DNA from: Laspinema palackyanum D2a
GTDB taxonomy: Bacteria; Cyanobacteriota; Cyanobacteriia; Cyanobacteriales; Laspinemataceae
Direction of reading: 5' to 3'
DNA length: 64,000 nt
Assembly (NCBI GenBank): GCA_025370845.1
Contig: JAMXFF010000019.1
Span: 1 to 64,000 of the forward strand
The translations under genes and the position numbers were made by a program. The notes below the pieces were generated by a model. That model did not search any database. It saw only the letters and a list, made by a program, of their open reading frames with translations, and was not told the origin of the DNA. This document shows positions 54,451 through 64,000 of the stretch, piece by piece; the stretch's first letter is position 1; each line of letters begins with the position of its first letter.

Positions 54451-55323
54451 GACAAAGTTAAAGCCCGGACTCAGAATCCGTCCGGAATTTGTTACAATTC
54501 TTAACGAACCCAGTCCATCCAGGGGCTACTCTGGAAAGAATACTCGTTTCACCGTGGATCAAGGCTCTGGTGCGCGTTAGGGTTGACCCCTTCCCATCCC
54601 GGGAAACAGCACCAGGTCCAACATAAGGGTGGGGTTTCCCTGGGGATTGAGAAAAAGTTGAAACAGGCAATAAAATGGGCGGTTCATGGGGAAAATATTT
54701 GACAGTGATCCGCTAATGGTAAAATTTATAGTCGGGAAATCAAAAAAAATTGAGCCAACTACTAGCTCACCTGCATAAGCTGTGATATTTTTAAGATTGG
54801 CTCGATTAAGGCCAAAAAAAAGTAATGGGATGGGAGATAATCACCCATTTCTGTTAGAGTGAGTAAGAGAGCGCCCATATTGAGAAACGCATCAACTTTA
54901 CACTTGAGCCGTTTGAAGTTTACATAGGTGGTATTAAGGAGAACGGTAGTATGCTCATCGGTGGTTTGGAAGCCCCGGATAGAGGATATGTTTCCTAAAG
55001 CAGATTTTTATCAAAAGCAGAAGAAAGGAATCCTGAAAGATCCAATGCCCTCCCTAAAATTTCACCAAATTGTTACAAGCGTTCGAGGCAATGTATTGGC
55101 GCGTATTTTTTTCGATAGGGTATGCCTGGGGTTGGGTGAGCAACAGTGAACCAATTGATAAAAGCCAAGCCGTTACTGTTACCCTTGTGCGATAAAAGGG
55201 TAATGAAAGGACAGGAAAGCTCTCGCTTTAAGTCGTTAACGACGAAGCCCCGAACAAAGGGATTGAGTCAAAAAAGAAGGTTTTGTATTTAATTGATTTT
55301 CCAAAAGATAGGAGGTATCTCAA
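54451..55323. other. Long intergenic region with hairpin-rich segment
   Basis: About 870 bp with no convincing gene. Between 54515 and 54660 several paired segments occur: CCAG/CTGG around 54519-54534, CTGGTGC (54567-54573) with GCACCAG (54609-54615), and TTCCC (54591) with GGGAA (54601). This may be a structured RNA. The last 200 bp would hold the leader of the RRM gene, ending in AGGAGG before the ATG. Confidence 0.45.
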
Positions 55324-55872
55324 ATGTCGATTCGTCTTTATATAGGTAATCTGCCAAAAGAAGTCGATCGCAAAGAACTGCAAGACGTCTTTGCTGAAGC
55401 CGGTGATTCTGTGACCACTAAAGTCATTACCGATCGCAAGACGGGCAAGTGTCGGGGGTTCGGATTCGTCACAGTAAAGAATGACGAGCAAGCCGACGAA
55501 TTTATCGAAAAATTCAACGGTTATATGTTCCAAGATACCCCTCTCAAGATTGAAAAGGCATTGCCTCGCAAGAAGGGGAAAGGCGACGAGGAACAAGAAG
55601 GTGCACCCACCTCGGAGACTGGGGAGGCAACTGCAACCCCCACCCCCACCCCAACCCCAACCCCCACCCCCGCTGCAGCTAAGGTGGCTAAACCCACCAC
55701 CGGCGGCGGTGGAGGTGGTGCTCGCGGCAACAAGTCGAAACGCTCAACGGGCAGCAGCAGCAGCAGCAGCAGTGGCAGCCAAGATTCGGATTCGGTACAA
55801 CCGGATCCCCGTTGGGCTGGGGAGTTAGAAAAGCTCAAACAGATGTTGGCAGCTCAAGCCAGCAACTCCTAA
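55324..55872 (+). CDS. RRM-domain RNA-binding protein
   Basis: The first 82 residues are one RNA recognition motif: RNP2 is RLYIGNLPKEV and RNP1 is KCRGFGFVTV. Cyanobacterial Rbp proteins of this type are cold- or light-regulated and have been implicated in mRNA localisation. The C-terminal half is low-complexity: a (TP)n run, a glycine stretch and a serine-rich stretch (residues about 100-155), then a short helical tail (RWAGELEKLKQMLAAQ). An AGGAGGT ribosome site precedes the ATG. A HIP1-containing terminator follows. The repeat tracts make its length prone to change. Confidence 0.9.
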   Translation: MSIRLYIGNLPKEVDRKELQDVFAEAGDSVTTKVITDRKTGKCRGFGFVTVKNDEQADEFIEKFNGYMFQDTPLKIEKALPRKKGKGDEEQEGAPTSETGEATATPTPTPTPTPTPAAAKVAKPTTGGGGGGARGNKSKRSTGSSSSSSSGSQDSDSVQPDPRWAGELEKLKQMLAAQASNS

Positions 55873-55958
55873 TTCAAGGGAATTTCCCGCTAAATCTGCA
55901 TTCAGGTGATGGGTTAGAGGGGGAAAAAATCCAATGGATTGTTTTTCTTGAAAGATTT

Positions 55959-55995
55959 CCGCGATCGCAGAAGATGCGATCGCGGTTCTTTTTCA
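55959..55995 (+). terminator. Terminator built from HIP1 sequence
   Basis: CCGCGATCGCA (55959-55969) pairs with TGCGATCGCGG (55975-55985) over a 5-base loop, followed by TTCTTTTTC. Each arm contains the HIP1 octamer GCGATCGC. It ends the RRM protein gene. Confidence 0.85.
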
Positions 55996-56048
55996 ATTTG
56001 TAGAAGTTATCCCCGGGAATTCATAGGTAAATTTAATGATGAAAAATC

Positions 56049-56196
56049 GTTCGTAGTGACTCCTTCAGGAGTCCTCTTCAGATAACCCCTGAAGGAGTTA
56101 CTACAAACGTTCTTCGTTACTTCTTCACACCCGTGCTCTTCCGATAACCCCTGAAGGGGTTACTACAAACGTTCTTCGTTACTTCTTCACGCCCGT
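56049..56196. repeat. Palindromic repeat cluster 5, variant units
   Basis: Three cores occur: GACTCCTTCAGGAGTC after GTTCGTAGT (56049), AACCCCTGAAGGAGTT (56084) and AACCCCTGAAGGGGTT (56146), the last two followed by ACTACAAAC. The last two belong to a 62-bp direct repeat that also includes GTTCTTCGTTACTTCTTCAC. Flanks are those of the other clusters, but the arm sequences differ and stay complementary or nearly so. Confidence 0.8.
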
Positions 56197-56325
56197 CTTC
56201 TTGATGCAACCACCTTGAGAGGGCTAGTCCAATTGCCCGAAAAAATTTTGTCACAACAACCGCAAACGGGTTTTTCTCCTGTATAATCCGGGTCATCCAT
56301 AAAAAAAGAAGCGATCGCTGCTTCC

Positions 56326-57393
56326 CTAAGAGGCTTTAGACATCATTAAATCCCATCGCTCAAACCGCTGTTGCTGGAGGTGCGCCTCCGGACGAGCTAA
56401 ACCAAATCCTTGGCCAAAATCTACCCCCAACTCCTGGCAAAATTGGATATCCTGAATAGTTTCTAAGCCTTCTGCTAAAACCAGAATTCCCTCGGAATGA
56501 GCCGACTCTAGCAAACTCTTGATTAAAGTCTGTTTGAGGGTAAACTGGCTACAGCCTTGGACCAAACGGCGGTCTAATTTAACAATATCGGGTCGGAGTT
56601 CCATTGCATAGTGATCCACAGAGACACAACCACACAGATCATCCACAGCAATTCCAAATCCCCAGGCGCGCATCTGTTCAATTAGCTGTGGGAGTTTTTC
56701 GGTTTGTGCCAAAACTTCTACTTCAGTTAACTCAAAAATGACTTGTTCCGGACGTAATCCTAAGTCGATAATTTGTTGTAAATTCTGTTCCAGGGATTCC
56801 GGATTTTGAATAATGGCATTGGGTAACAGGTTCACAAAAAACTGGCGATCGCTCTTAACCTCGGCAATGGATTCGATGCAAGTTGTCCGCGCCAGTTCAT
56901 CAAATTCTTTCGATAAATCCGTGGCGATCGCCGCTTCAATTAACATTCCCCCACTGTAGCACTGTCCGCGATCGCCTAGGGCGCGAGCCAGACATTCATA
57001 AGCAGTAATCTGTCCCGATTTCAGACAAAAAATGGGTTGATATTTAAAAAATAGCCCTTGTTGGAGCAGCAGTCTCAAAAACCACGCATATTTGATGGAA
57101 TTGGTCACTGAAATCAGCGGCTGTGCTTTCAAAAATTCTAACAGTAGATTCGTCGAGTCTAAGGATATTTGGGTGATACAGAACCGAGAGGCGCTTTGAG
57201 CCATCTCTCCAAGCTGGTTGCTCAATTGCCAGAATATTTCCTTCAGTTGGCTCTTGGTGACGATGCGATAAAGCAGCAGAGGGACTGCGGGAACCGGCTG
57301 AAATCCAAGGTTAGTCAGACAGGTTCGAGTGTCCGGGTCATTGGGCTGAATCAGCAGTTTGGGCCTTTCGCTTAAGAGAGTCATAGAGCACAT
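56326..57393 (-). CDS. EAL-domain protein (c-di-GMP phosphodiesterase-like)
   Basis: The EAL domain occupies about residues 105-350 of 355. The signature is ITAYECLARAL (Glu retained), and metal and catalytic residues appear in VNLLPNAIIQN, IFELTEVE, IAVDDLCGC, DIVKLDRRLV and LAEGLETIQD. The DDFG motif reads DDLC, a mild departure. The first 100 residues are a helical region of unknown role, with no membrane segment. It probably hydrolyses c-di-GMP, though a sensory role without catalysis cannot be excluded. It stands alone. Confidence 0.82.
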   Translation of the reverse strand: MCSMTLLSERPKLLIQPNDPDTRTCLTNLGFQPVPAVPLLLYRIVTKSQLKEIFWQLSNQLGEMAQSASRFCITQISLDSTNLLLEFLKAQPLISVTNSIKYAWFLRLLLQQGLFFKYQPIFCLKSGQITAYECLARALGDRGQCYSGGMLIEAAIATDLSKEFDELARTTCIESIAEVKSDRQFFVNLLPNAIIQNPESLEQNLQQIIDLGLRPEQVIFELTEVEVLAQTEKLPQLIEQMRAWGFGIAVDDLCGCVSVDHYAMELRPDIVKLDRRLVQGCSQFTLKQTLIKSLLESAHSEGILVLAEGLETIQDIQFCQELGVDFGQGFGLARPEAHLQQQRFERWDLMMSKAS

Positions 57394-57748
57394 AGTTTTT
57401 TAAATCTTTAATATTTGTTAAGAAATATAAATTTCTTGGAATCTATGATAATGCCTATCCGCTGGAAAAGCTCGTAACCTGACTTCATGGCTTCGTTTGG
57501 GCTAATCCTTAAACAGGAGTTCAGGCGCGGGAAATCAATCCGTTCGCCCTGAACGAACGACTTCCAATTGAGTCGAGAGCGGATAAAAAGATGTTCAGTC
57601 CCTATTCTCTTGATATCAACCGATTTTCCGGCTTTTGTCATCTCCCTCCAGAGGTAAATGAAGGCAAACCGGGCTATGCCTCGATTGTGGGAACGAACGA
57701 GGCTAATCTGAAAGGATAGTCAAATTTTCTTCCTAAAATGTCGCCACA
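57394..57748. other. Intergenic region between the EAL gene and the carotenoid operon
   Basis: About 350 bp with only an unconvincing short minus-strand frame (57408-57641). The EAL gene promoter should lie near 57400-57480, where the DNA is AT-rich. It ends at the crt terminator. Confidence 0.4.
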
Positions 57749-57789
57749 AAAAATGGAAGTTTGGCCTCAGTCGGCAAACTTCCATTTTT
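57749..57789 (-). terminator. Strong terminator of the crtP-crtB operon
   Basis: AAAAATGGAAGTTTG (57749-57763) and CAAACTTCCATTTTT (57775-57789) form a perfect 15-bp stem with an 11-base loop, and the stem ends supply T runs in both directions. It is about 75 bp past the crtB stop. Confidence 0.88.
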
Positions 57790-57863
57790 GCGGTCAATTG
57801 ATGGCGGGGTTGCGATCGCTTCGGAATGCGATCGCCGAAAATCTCTATCTAAACCAGGTTTCC

Positions 57864-58865
57864 TTACAGAACTTGCGCCCTCAGCCATGCTAAAGGCAAA
57901 GAGATCATCTTGCGATAACGGGGGACGACCGCCCGCTGACGAAATACATCGTATTCGTTGCGCTCGATCGCATCGAGAATTTGGCTGTAAAGCATCGTCG
58001 CGGACCAGACGGGCCACCGCGCATCGGGATTCAGGGCGAGAATGCCCTTTTCTGCCTTGACATAGAACTTGCGGGCGCGTTGAATTTGAAAGCGCATCAG
58101 TTGCTGCCATCGCTCATCGACGACCCCGTTCAAGAGGTCCTCTTCCGTGTAGTCAAACAAAGCCAGTTCATCCAGAGGCAGATAAATCCGACCTCGACGC
58201 GCATCTTCCCCCACATCCCGCAGGATATTGGTCAGTTGATTGGCAATGCCGAGGGCGACCGCCTCTGCCGATGGATCCGAAGGTTCCTCAGTCTCCCAAG
58301 GAGAGGACCGGACCACGGGCGCAATTCCCATCACCGGCAAGGACATTAAGCCCACGGTCCCGGCTACGCGGTAGCAGTACAGTTCAAGGTCCTCAAAGGT
58401 TTGATAGCGACTGCGGTACAGATCCATGCGCTGGCCGGAAATCATATCCCGAAAGGGCTGAATATCCAGGGAAAAGCGTTCCACGGTATCGACCATCGCC
58501 ACATCAGTATCTTCGATCGCCTCTCCAGCAAAGATCGATTCGAGGTAACCCTCCCACAGATCTAAGGTTTCTGGGGTGGTAAACCTTGCCCCAGGTCCAT
58601 CCACCAATTCATCTGTGCGACGGCACCAAGCGTAGATCGCCCAAATAGCCCGCCGTTTCGCTTCTGGCATCAACAGCGTACCCAGATAAAAGGTGCGGGC
58701 ATATTTCGCTGTAATTTGGCGACAGAGCTCATAAGCGTCGTCTAAGGAAGCCAGCGTTTTCATGCGTGGTTGTTCGGACAGTTGCAGCATTGGTTGCAAG
58801 CGGGGAGCGTCTTTAGATGCCAGAATTCTGGGTTGGGAATTCAGGGATTTTGAGTTGTAGGCCAC
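57864..58865 (-). CDS. crtB: Phytoene synthase
   Basis: Condenses two geranylgeranyl diphosphates to phytoene, the first committed step of carotenoid synthesis. The 333-residue product has the family's two aspartate-rich motifs: RRTDELVDGPGAR and NILRDVGEDARRGRIYLP. KYARTFYLGTLLMPEAKRRA near residue 55 is also typical. It follows crtP by 25 bp on the minus strand; the pair forms an operon with the terminator at 57749. The first 35 residues are variable and an internal ATG (MKTLASLDD) is an alternative start. Confidence 0.96.
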   Translation of the reverse strand: MAYNSKSLNSQPRILASKDAPRLQPMLQLSEQPRMKTLASLDDAYELCRQITAKYARTFYLGTLLMPEAKRRAIWAIYAWCRRTDELVDGPGARFTTPETLDLWEGYLESIFAGEAIEDTDVAMVDTVERFSLDIQPFRDMISGQRMDLYRSRYQTFEDLELYCYRVAGTVGLMSLPVMGIAPVVRSSPWETEEPSDPSAEAVALGIANQLTNILRDVGEDARRGRIYLPLDELALFDYTEEDLLNGVVDERWQQLMRFQIQRARKFYVKAEKGILALNPDARWPVWSATMLYSQILDAIERNEYDVFRQRAVVPRYRKMISLPLAWLRAQVL

Positions 58866-58890
58866 TACTAATATCTAAATTCTAAAATTA

Positions 58891-61403
<2,513 letters not shown>

Positions 61404-61766
61404 ATGAGTATAATTCTAATTGTCGATGATAGCGGTACAGTCCGCGAAATGGTATCAGAGTTTCTGAAAAAAAGCGGGTTGGAAGTGGTTGAAGCATCCG
61501 ACGGAGTAGAAGCCAAAGAACAAATTCAGGCTAAGCCTCCGGATTTAGTGGTCACCGATATTGTCATGCCCAGAATGAACGGTTATGAACTCTGTCGGTG
61601 GTTAAAAAACGACCCGAAAGCCCAGAATATTCCCGTGATTATGTGTACGAGCAAAAGTCAAGAGTTTGATCGGTATTGGGGCATGAAACAAGGGGCGGAT
61701 GCATACATCACGAAACCCTTTCGTCCGGCAGAACTGATTCAGACTATTAAACAACTCCTGCGCTGA
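61404..61766 (+). CDS. Single-domain response regulator (CheY-like)
   Basis: A 120-residue receiver with no output domain: IVDDSGTVREM, phospho-acceptor Asp in LVVTDIVMPRMNGYELCR and lysine in YITKPFRPAEL. It resembles the PilH/PixH-type receivers used in twitching or phototaxis systems. GGAGGGAG precedes the ATG. No kinase or chemotaxis gene is nearby, so it works through a partner elsewhere. A terminator follows. Confidence 0.9.
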   Translation: MSIILIVDDSGTVREMVSEFLKKSGLEVVEASDGVEAKEQIQAKPPDLVVTDIVMPRMNGYELCRWLKNDPKAQNIPVIMCTSKSQEFDRYWGMKQGADAYITKPFRPAELIQTIKQLLR

Positions 61767-61817
61767 TTCCGATCATCCCAGGGCGCAGTCCGTGAAGTTA
61801 GCCCTGAATTAATCCGT

Positions 61818-61851
61818 GCCCTCGCCGGTTCGAGGGCAGGCCCTATTTTTT
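61818..61851 (+). terminator. Terminator after the CheY-like gene
   Basis: GCCCTCG (61818-61824) pairs with CGAGGGC (61831-61837), then AGGCCC and a run of six T. The short gap before the T run makes it slightly atypical. Confidence 0.65.
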
Positions 61852-62178
61852 GTCCAGGTTCACCTAACCGGAGAAAGTGGGGCCTTAATATTGATGAACT
61901 GACCCATTGGGGGGCGAGTAGATAGAACAAGAGGGACTGCCCTAGCGATCGCCCCTACAGTTTTCGATAAATACAATGTAGCTATTTGTATAGATACCAG
62001 GGTTGAAGAATGAACCCTGTTAGCCTGGAGACTTGGATTGGAGCATCAAACCACGGAAGTATCTGTAAGCTAGGGAGTGGGTACAGTATGTAATAAGGGG
62101 GAGAAGAAACCCGGTTTCACGGACCCAATTGATTCCTGTCTTTGCAGTAATTTTGGCAAGACATCGGGTTTCTAACCT
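61852..62178. other. Short intergenic region
   Basis: About 325 bp between the regulator and the converging methyltransferase gene, with no credible gene seen. Confidence 0.4.
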
Positions 62179-63489
62179 TTAGGGTACTGATGCTTTAGGG
62201 TTTAAGGGGCGGCGCGATCGCGGTTCGATGGTGTGCGGATCAACTTGATATTGCGCTGCTGCTGCCGACATGGGCAGTTTTAGCAACTCTGGATGTTCCA
62301 GAGGCATGGGGACAGAGGGAGAAATCGGTACTATTCCTAACGCCCGGATAATCTCTGTCGCAACGGCTTTGGCTAAGAGTGGGGGAACAGAATTCCCAAT
62401 TTGGCGGAATCCGTGCCATTTCGTGACATGGAAGCGAAACCAATCGGGGTAAGAGTGTAGACGTGCTGCCTCACGAACAGTAATACAACGGGGTTCAACT
62501 GGATGAATCGGACGAGGGGAAGTATAAGCACCCCGATTGCTGGGGGTTCCTGCTCTTAATGTATTACATAATCCCTGGGGATCTAGTTTGTGGAAGCGGC
62601 TGATGGGTTCGGATTTGCCGGGAGGTGTGGCTTTGAAGCGGTCGATCGCCGGTTGGGTATGCTGGGTGCGATGGTTGCCGGTGAGAATGCTGCGATCGCA
62701 GTTCCGAGGATAGGCGTAATTGTGAGAAGGTGCAGAGAGTGCCTGCATCTGAATTCCATAAGCACTTGCGAGTGGGTATTCGTAGGAAATCCAGTCGCGA
62801 TCGAGCAATTCAGCATACTCTTCTACCCTCGGCAAATCTTGAATCGCCTCCCAAACCGTTGGCGTTGCCGGGAAATCATCGGATAAATCCCGTAACTTCT
62901 TGCATCCCGGAGGATTCGTCATGGGGGTGGGATAGTCAGGTAAAGACAATCCCTCGCGACATCCGATTAAAAAGAGCCGTTCGCGATTTTGGGGAACACC
63001 ATAATGTGCTGAATTTAAAACTTGATAGGGAGTCAGAACCTGATAACCGCAGTCGTGAAATTTATCGATAATTTCTTCTAAAAACTGCTTATGGGGACCG
63101 ATAGTTAATCCCCGAACATTTTCCATTACAAAATACTTCGGTTGGAGTTCAGTCACGATGCGGATGAAGTGAAACACCAGGGAATTGCGCGGGTCATCTA
63201 AAGCGCGTTTACCCATCAGGGAAAACCCTTGACAGGGGGGACCTCCAAAAAGCACATCAATCTCGCGGCTGCCAATTTCCGACTGGGTTCTAATCTCTTT
63301 CCCCGTTGCCTCTACCACACTTCTGCACAAAACTTTCCATTTTGGAAAATTATATTCATGGGTGGCACAATGGATCGGGTCAATTTCCACTGCTGCAAGC
63401 ACGTCAAAACCCGCCTGCTCAAAACCCAGGGTCATTCCGCCTGCACCGGCAAATAAATCTACAGCGATCGGTCTAGTTTGGGGCTTCAT
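62179..63489 (-). CDS. C5-cytosine DNA methyltransferase
   Basis: A complete m5C methyltransferase of 436 residues. Motif I is VDLFAGAGGMTLGFEQAGF, motif IV with the catalytic cysteine is GGPPCQGFSLMGKR, motif VI is VMENVRGLT, motif VIII is PQNRERLFLIG and motif X is QIGNSVPPLLAKAVA. The target-recognition region is about residues 240-340. Specificity cannot be read from sequence. The layout and length resemble cyanobacterial solitary methylases such as Synechocystis Slr0214, which modifies CGATCG, the core of HIP1; that is inference. Nearby to the right is a second, partial methyltransferase. Confidence 0.93.
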   Translation of the reverse strand: MKPQTRPIAVDLFAGAGGMTLGFEQAGFDVLAAVEIDPIHCATHEYNFPKWKVLCRSVVEATGKEIRTQSEIGSREIDVLFGGPPCQGFSLMGKRALDDPRNSLVFHFIRIVTELQPKYFVMENVRGLTIGPHKQFLEEIIDKFHDCGYQVLTPYQVLNSAHYGVPQNRERLFLIGCREGLSLPDYPTPMTNPPGCKKLRDLSDDFPATPTVWEAIQDLPRVEEYAELLDRDWISYEYPLASAYGIQMQALSAPSHNYAYPRNCDRSILTGNHRTQHTQPAIDRFKATPPGKSEPISRFHKLDPQGLCNTLRAGTPSNRGAYTSPRPIHPVEPRCITVREAARLHSYPDWFRFHVTKWHGFRQIGNSVPPLLAKAVATEIIRALGIVPISPSVPMPLEHPELLKLPMSAAAAQYQVDPHTIEPRSRRPLNPKASVP

Positions 63490-63550
63490 AAATGTGACGG
63501 GTCCTGCGGAATCCTGGGCGAATGGGGTGCTATTGTACCATGATTTTCAG

Positions 63551-64000
63551 CTAGATTGAGGGTGCTTGGGGACCTAAAACCAAGTCGCCTCGGGCTTCTT
63601 TTTCCGCAAGTTCTCCATTCAATTGCAACAATTTCTCTAAAATATCATCGGTGGGTTTGAAGCGATAGGCTTGCATCACCTGTTTATCGAGTTCGGCGTG
63701 GAGTTTAGATAATTGGCTGGTGGGTTCGTTAAAGAATTTATTATACAGTTGAGTAATTCCCCATTGTTTCGCTTCCATTTGTTGGGTGCGATAATCATGG
63801 AGTTTTTGGGTGATTTCCCGAATGGAAGTTACCAGGTTGAGAGCAGGAGTTTGGGGAAAAGGGAATGTTTCAAAGCAGGTGTTGTGAGTGTAACGGGTAT
63901 CACCTTTCAAGGTTGAACTTTGAGCCTTGACCCAGATCCGATGTATCTTGGAGGTTAAAATTCCCAGAATGTAGAAATCATCCGATGCCACAACAACATT
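63551..64000 (-). CDS. Partial DNA methyltransferase / type IIG restriction enzyme, C-terminal end
   Basis: The frame is open to the window edge, so only about 149 residues of the C-terminus are seen and no start is present. The segment FYILGILTSKIHRIWVKAQS followed by YTHNTCFETFPFPQTP is the hallmark of the target-recognition and end region of large class I SAM DNA methyltransferases, including MmeI-like type IIG enzymes. The rest is helical (REITQKLHDYRTQQMEAKQW). Whether the whole protein also cuts DNA depends on the part outside. It lies 61 bp upstream of the cytosine methyltransferase gene on the same strand. Confidence 0.8.
   Translation of the reverse strand, partial: NVVVASDDFYILGILTSKIHRIWVKAQSSTLKGDTRYTHNTCFETFPFPQTPALNLVTSIREITQKLHDYRTQQMEAKQWGITQLYNKFFNEPTSQLSKLHAELDKQVMQAYRFKPTDDILEKLLQLNGELAEKEARGDLVLGPQAPSI

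Noticed and set aside
54458-54670. 70-residue minus-strand frame after the M48-like gene
   Set aside because: Composition and context look like structured non-coding DNA; the hairpins there explain it better.
54500-54680. SRP RNA or 6S RNA
   Set aside because: The conserved GGUCAGG and GGAAGGAAGCAGCC-like apex of SRP RNA is missing, and the fold is not a long single hairpin as in 6S RNA.
54928-55149. 73-residue plus-strand frame before the RRM gene
   Set aside because: No good ribosome site and no family resemblance; it lies in what should be the leader of the RRM gene.
57408-57641. 77-residue minus-strand frame upstream of the EAL gene
   Set aside because: No ribosome site, no recognisable pattern, and the content reads as non-coding AT-rich DNA.

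Overview
The window is a chromosomal segment of a cyanobacterium. The evidence is a phycocyanin operon (cpcB-A-C-D-E-F), Gun4, an IctB-type protein, plant-type carotenoid genes (crtP, crtB), a cyanobacterial-type Hfq, a DUF6464 protein, long-form ThiE, and the HIP1 octamer GCGATCGC scattered throughout. The many two-component proteins, a WD40-fused protein kinase and abundant dispersed palindromic repeats fit a filamentous, Oscillatoriales-like genome. No marker here fixes the genus.

Layout. 0.1-10.6 kb: thiamine genes thiS/thiE (overlapping, minus strand), an exported beta-helix protein, a nuclease-fold protein, dapF, hfq behind a strong leader hairpin, a CPA2 antiporter, an M23 peptidase and a ComFB-domain protein. 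11.2-20.2 kb: a large unrecognised protein, a LuxR-type response regulator, an RfaE2-like nucleotidyltransferase, gun4, ictB and a membrane sensor kinase. 20.3-28.4 kb, mostly minus strand: an oxidoreductase, rnc next to the RNase P RNA gene, small cyanobacterial proteins, tenA, corA and a PAS kinase. 28.9-37.3 kb: a helical protein with its terminator, aspS, a STAS protein facing a receiver-PP2C phosphatase (a likely partner-switching pair), a radical-SAM activase-like protein, a PEP-CTERM protein, icd and tRNA-Thr(UGU).

37.5-43.3 kb, minus strand: two unrecognised proteins and the phycocyanin operon. Subunits, rod linkers and the CpcE/CpcF lyase halves are all present, with a strong terminator-like hairpin between cpcE and cpcF and another hairpin between cpcA and cpcC. 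About 1.5 kb of non-coding DNA lies upstream of cpcB. 45.2-47 kb: an IS607-type element with a broken serine-recombinase gene and an apparently intact TnpB. 47.4-56 kb: WD40 protein kinase, bestrophin, tandem DUF4870 proteins, an M48-like protein that lacks the first zinc histidine, and an RRM RNA-binding protein. 56.3-64 kb: an EAL protein, crtP-crtB, a CheY-like regulator, a C5 cytosine methyltransferase, and the end of a second DNA methyltransferase cut by the window edge.

The most unusual feature is a family of short palindromic repeats (arm AACGACT, centre TC, arm AGTCGTT, flanked by GTTCGTAGT) in five intergenic places. It occurs as tandem arrays of 32-35 bp period, as a large composite inverted repeat, and as variants whose two arms change together, which suggests selection on a hairpin or on palindromy. 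I found no clear new multi-gene defence or biosynthetic system; the remaining leads are listed as findings.
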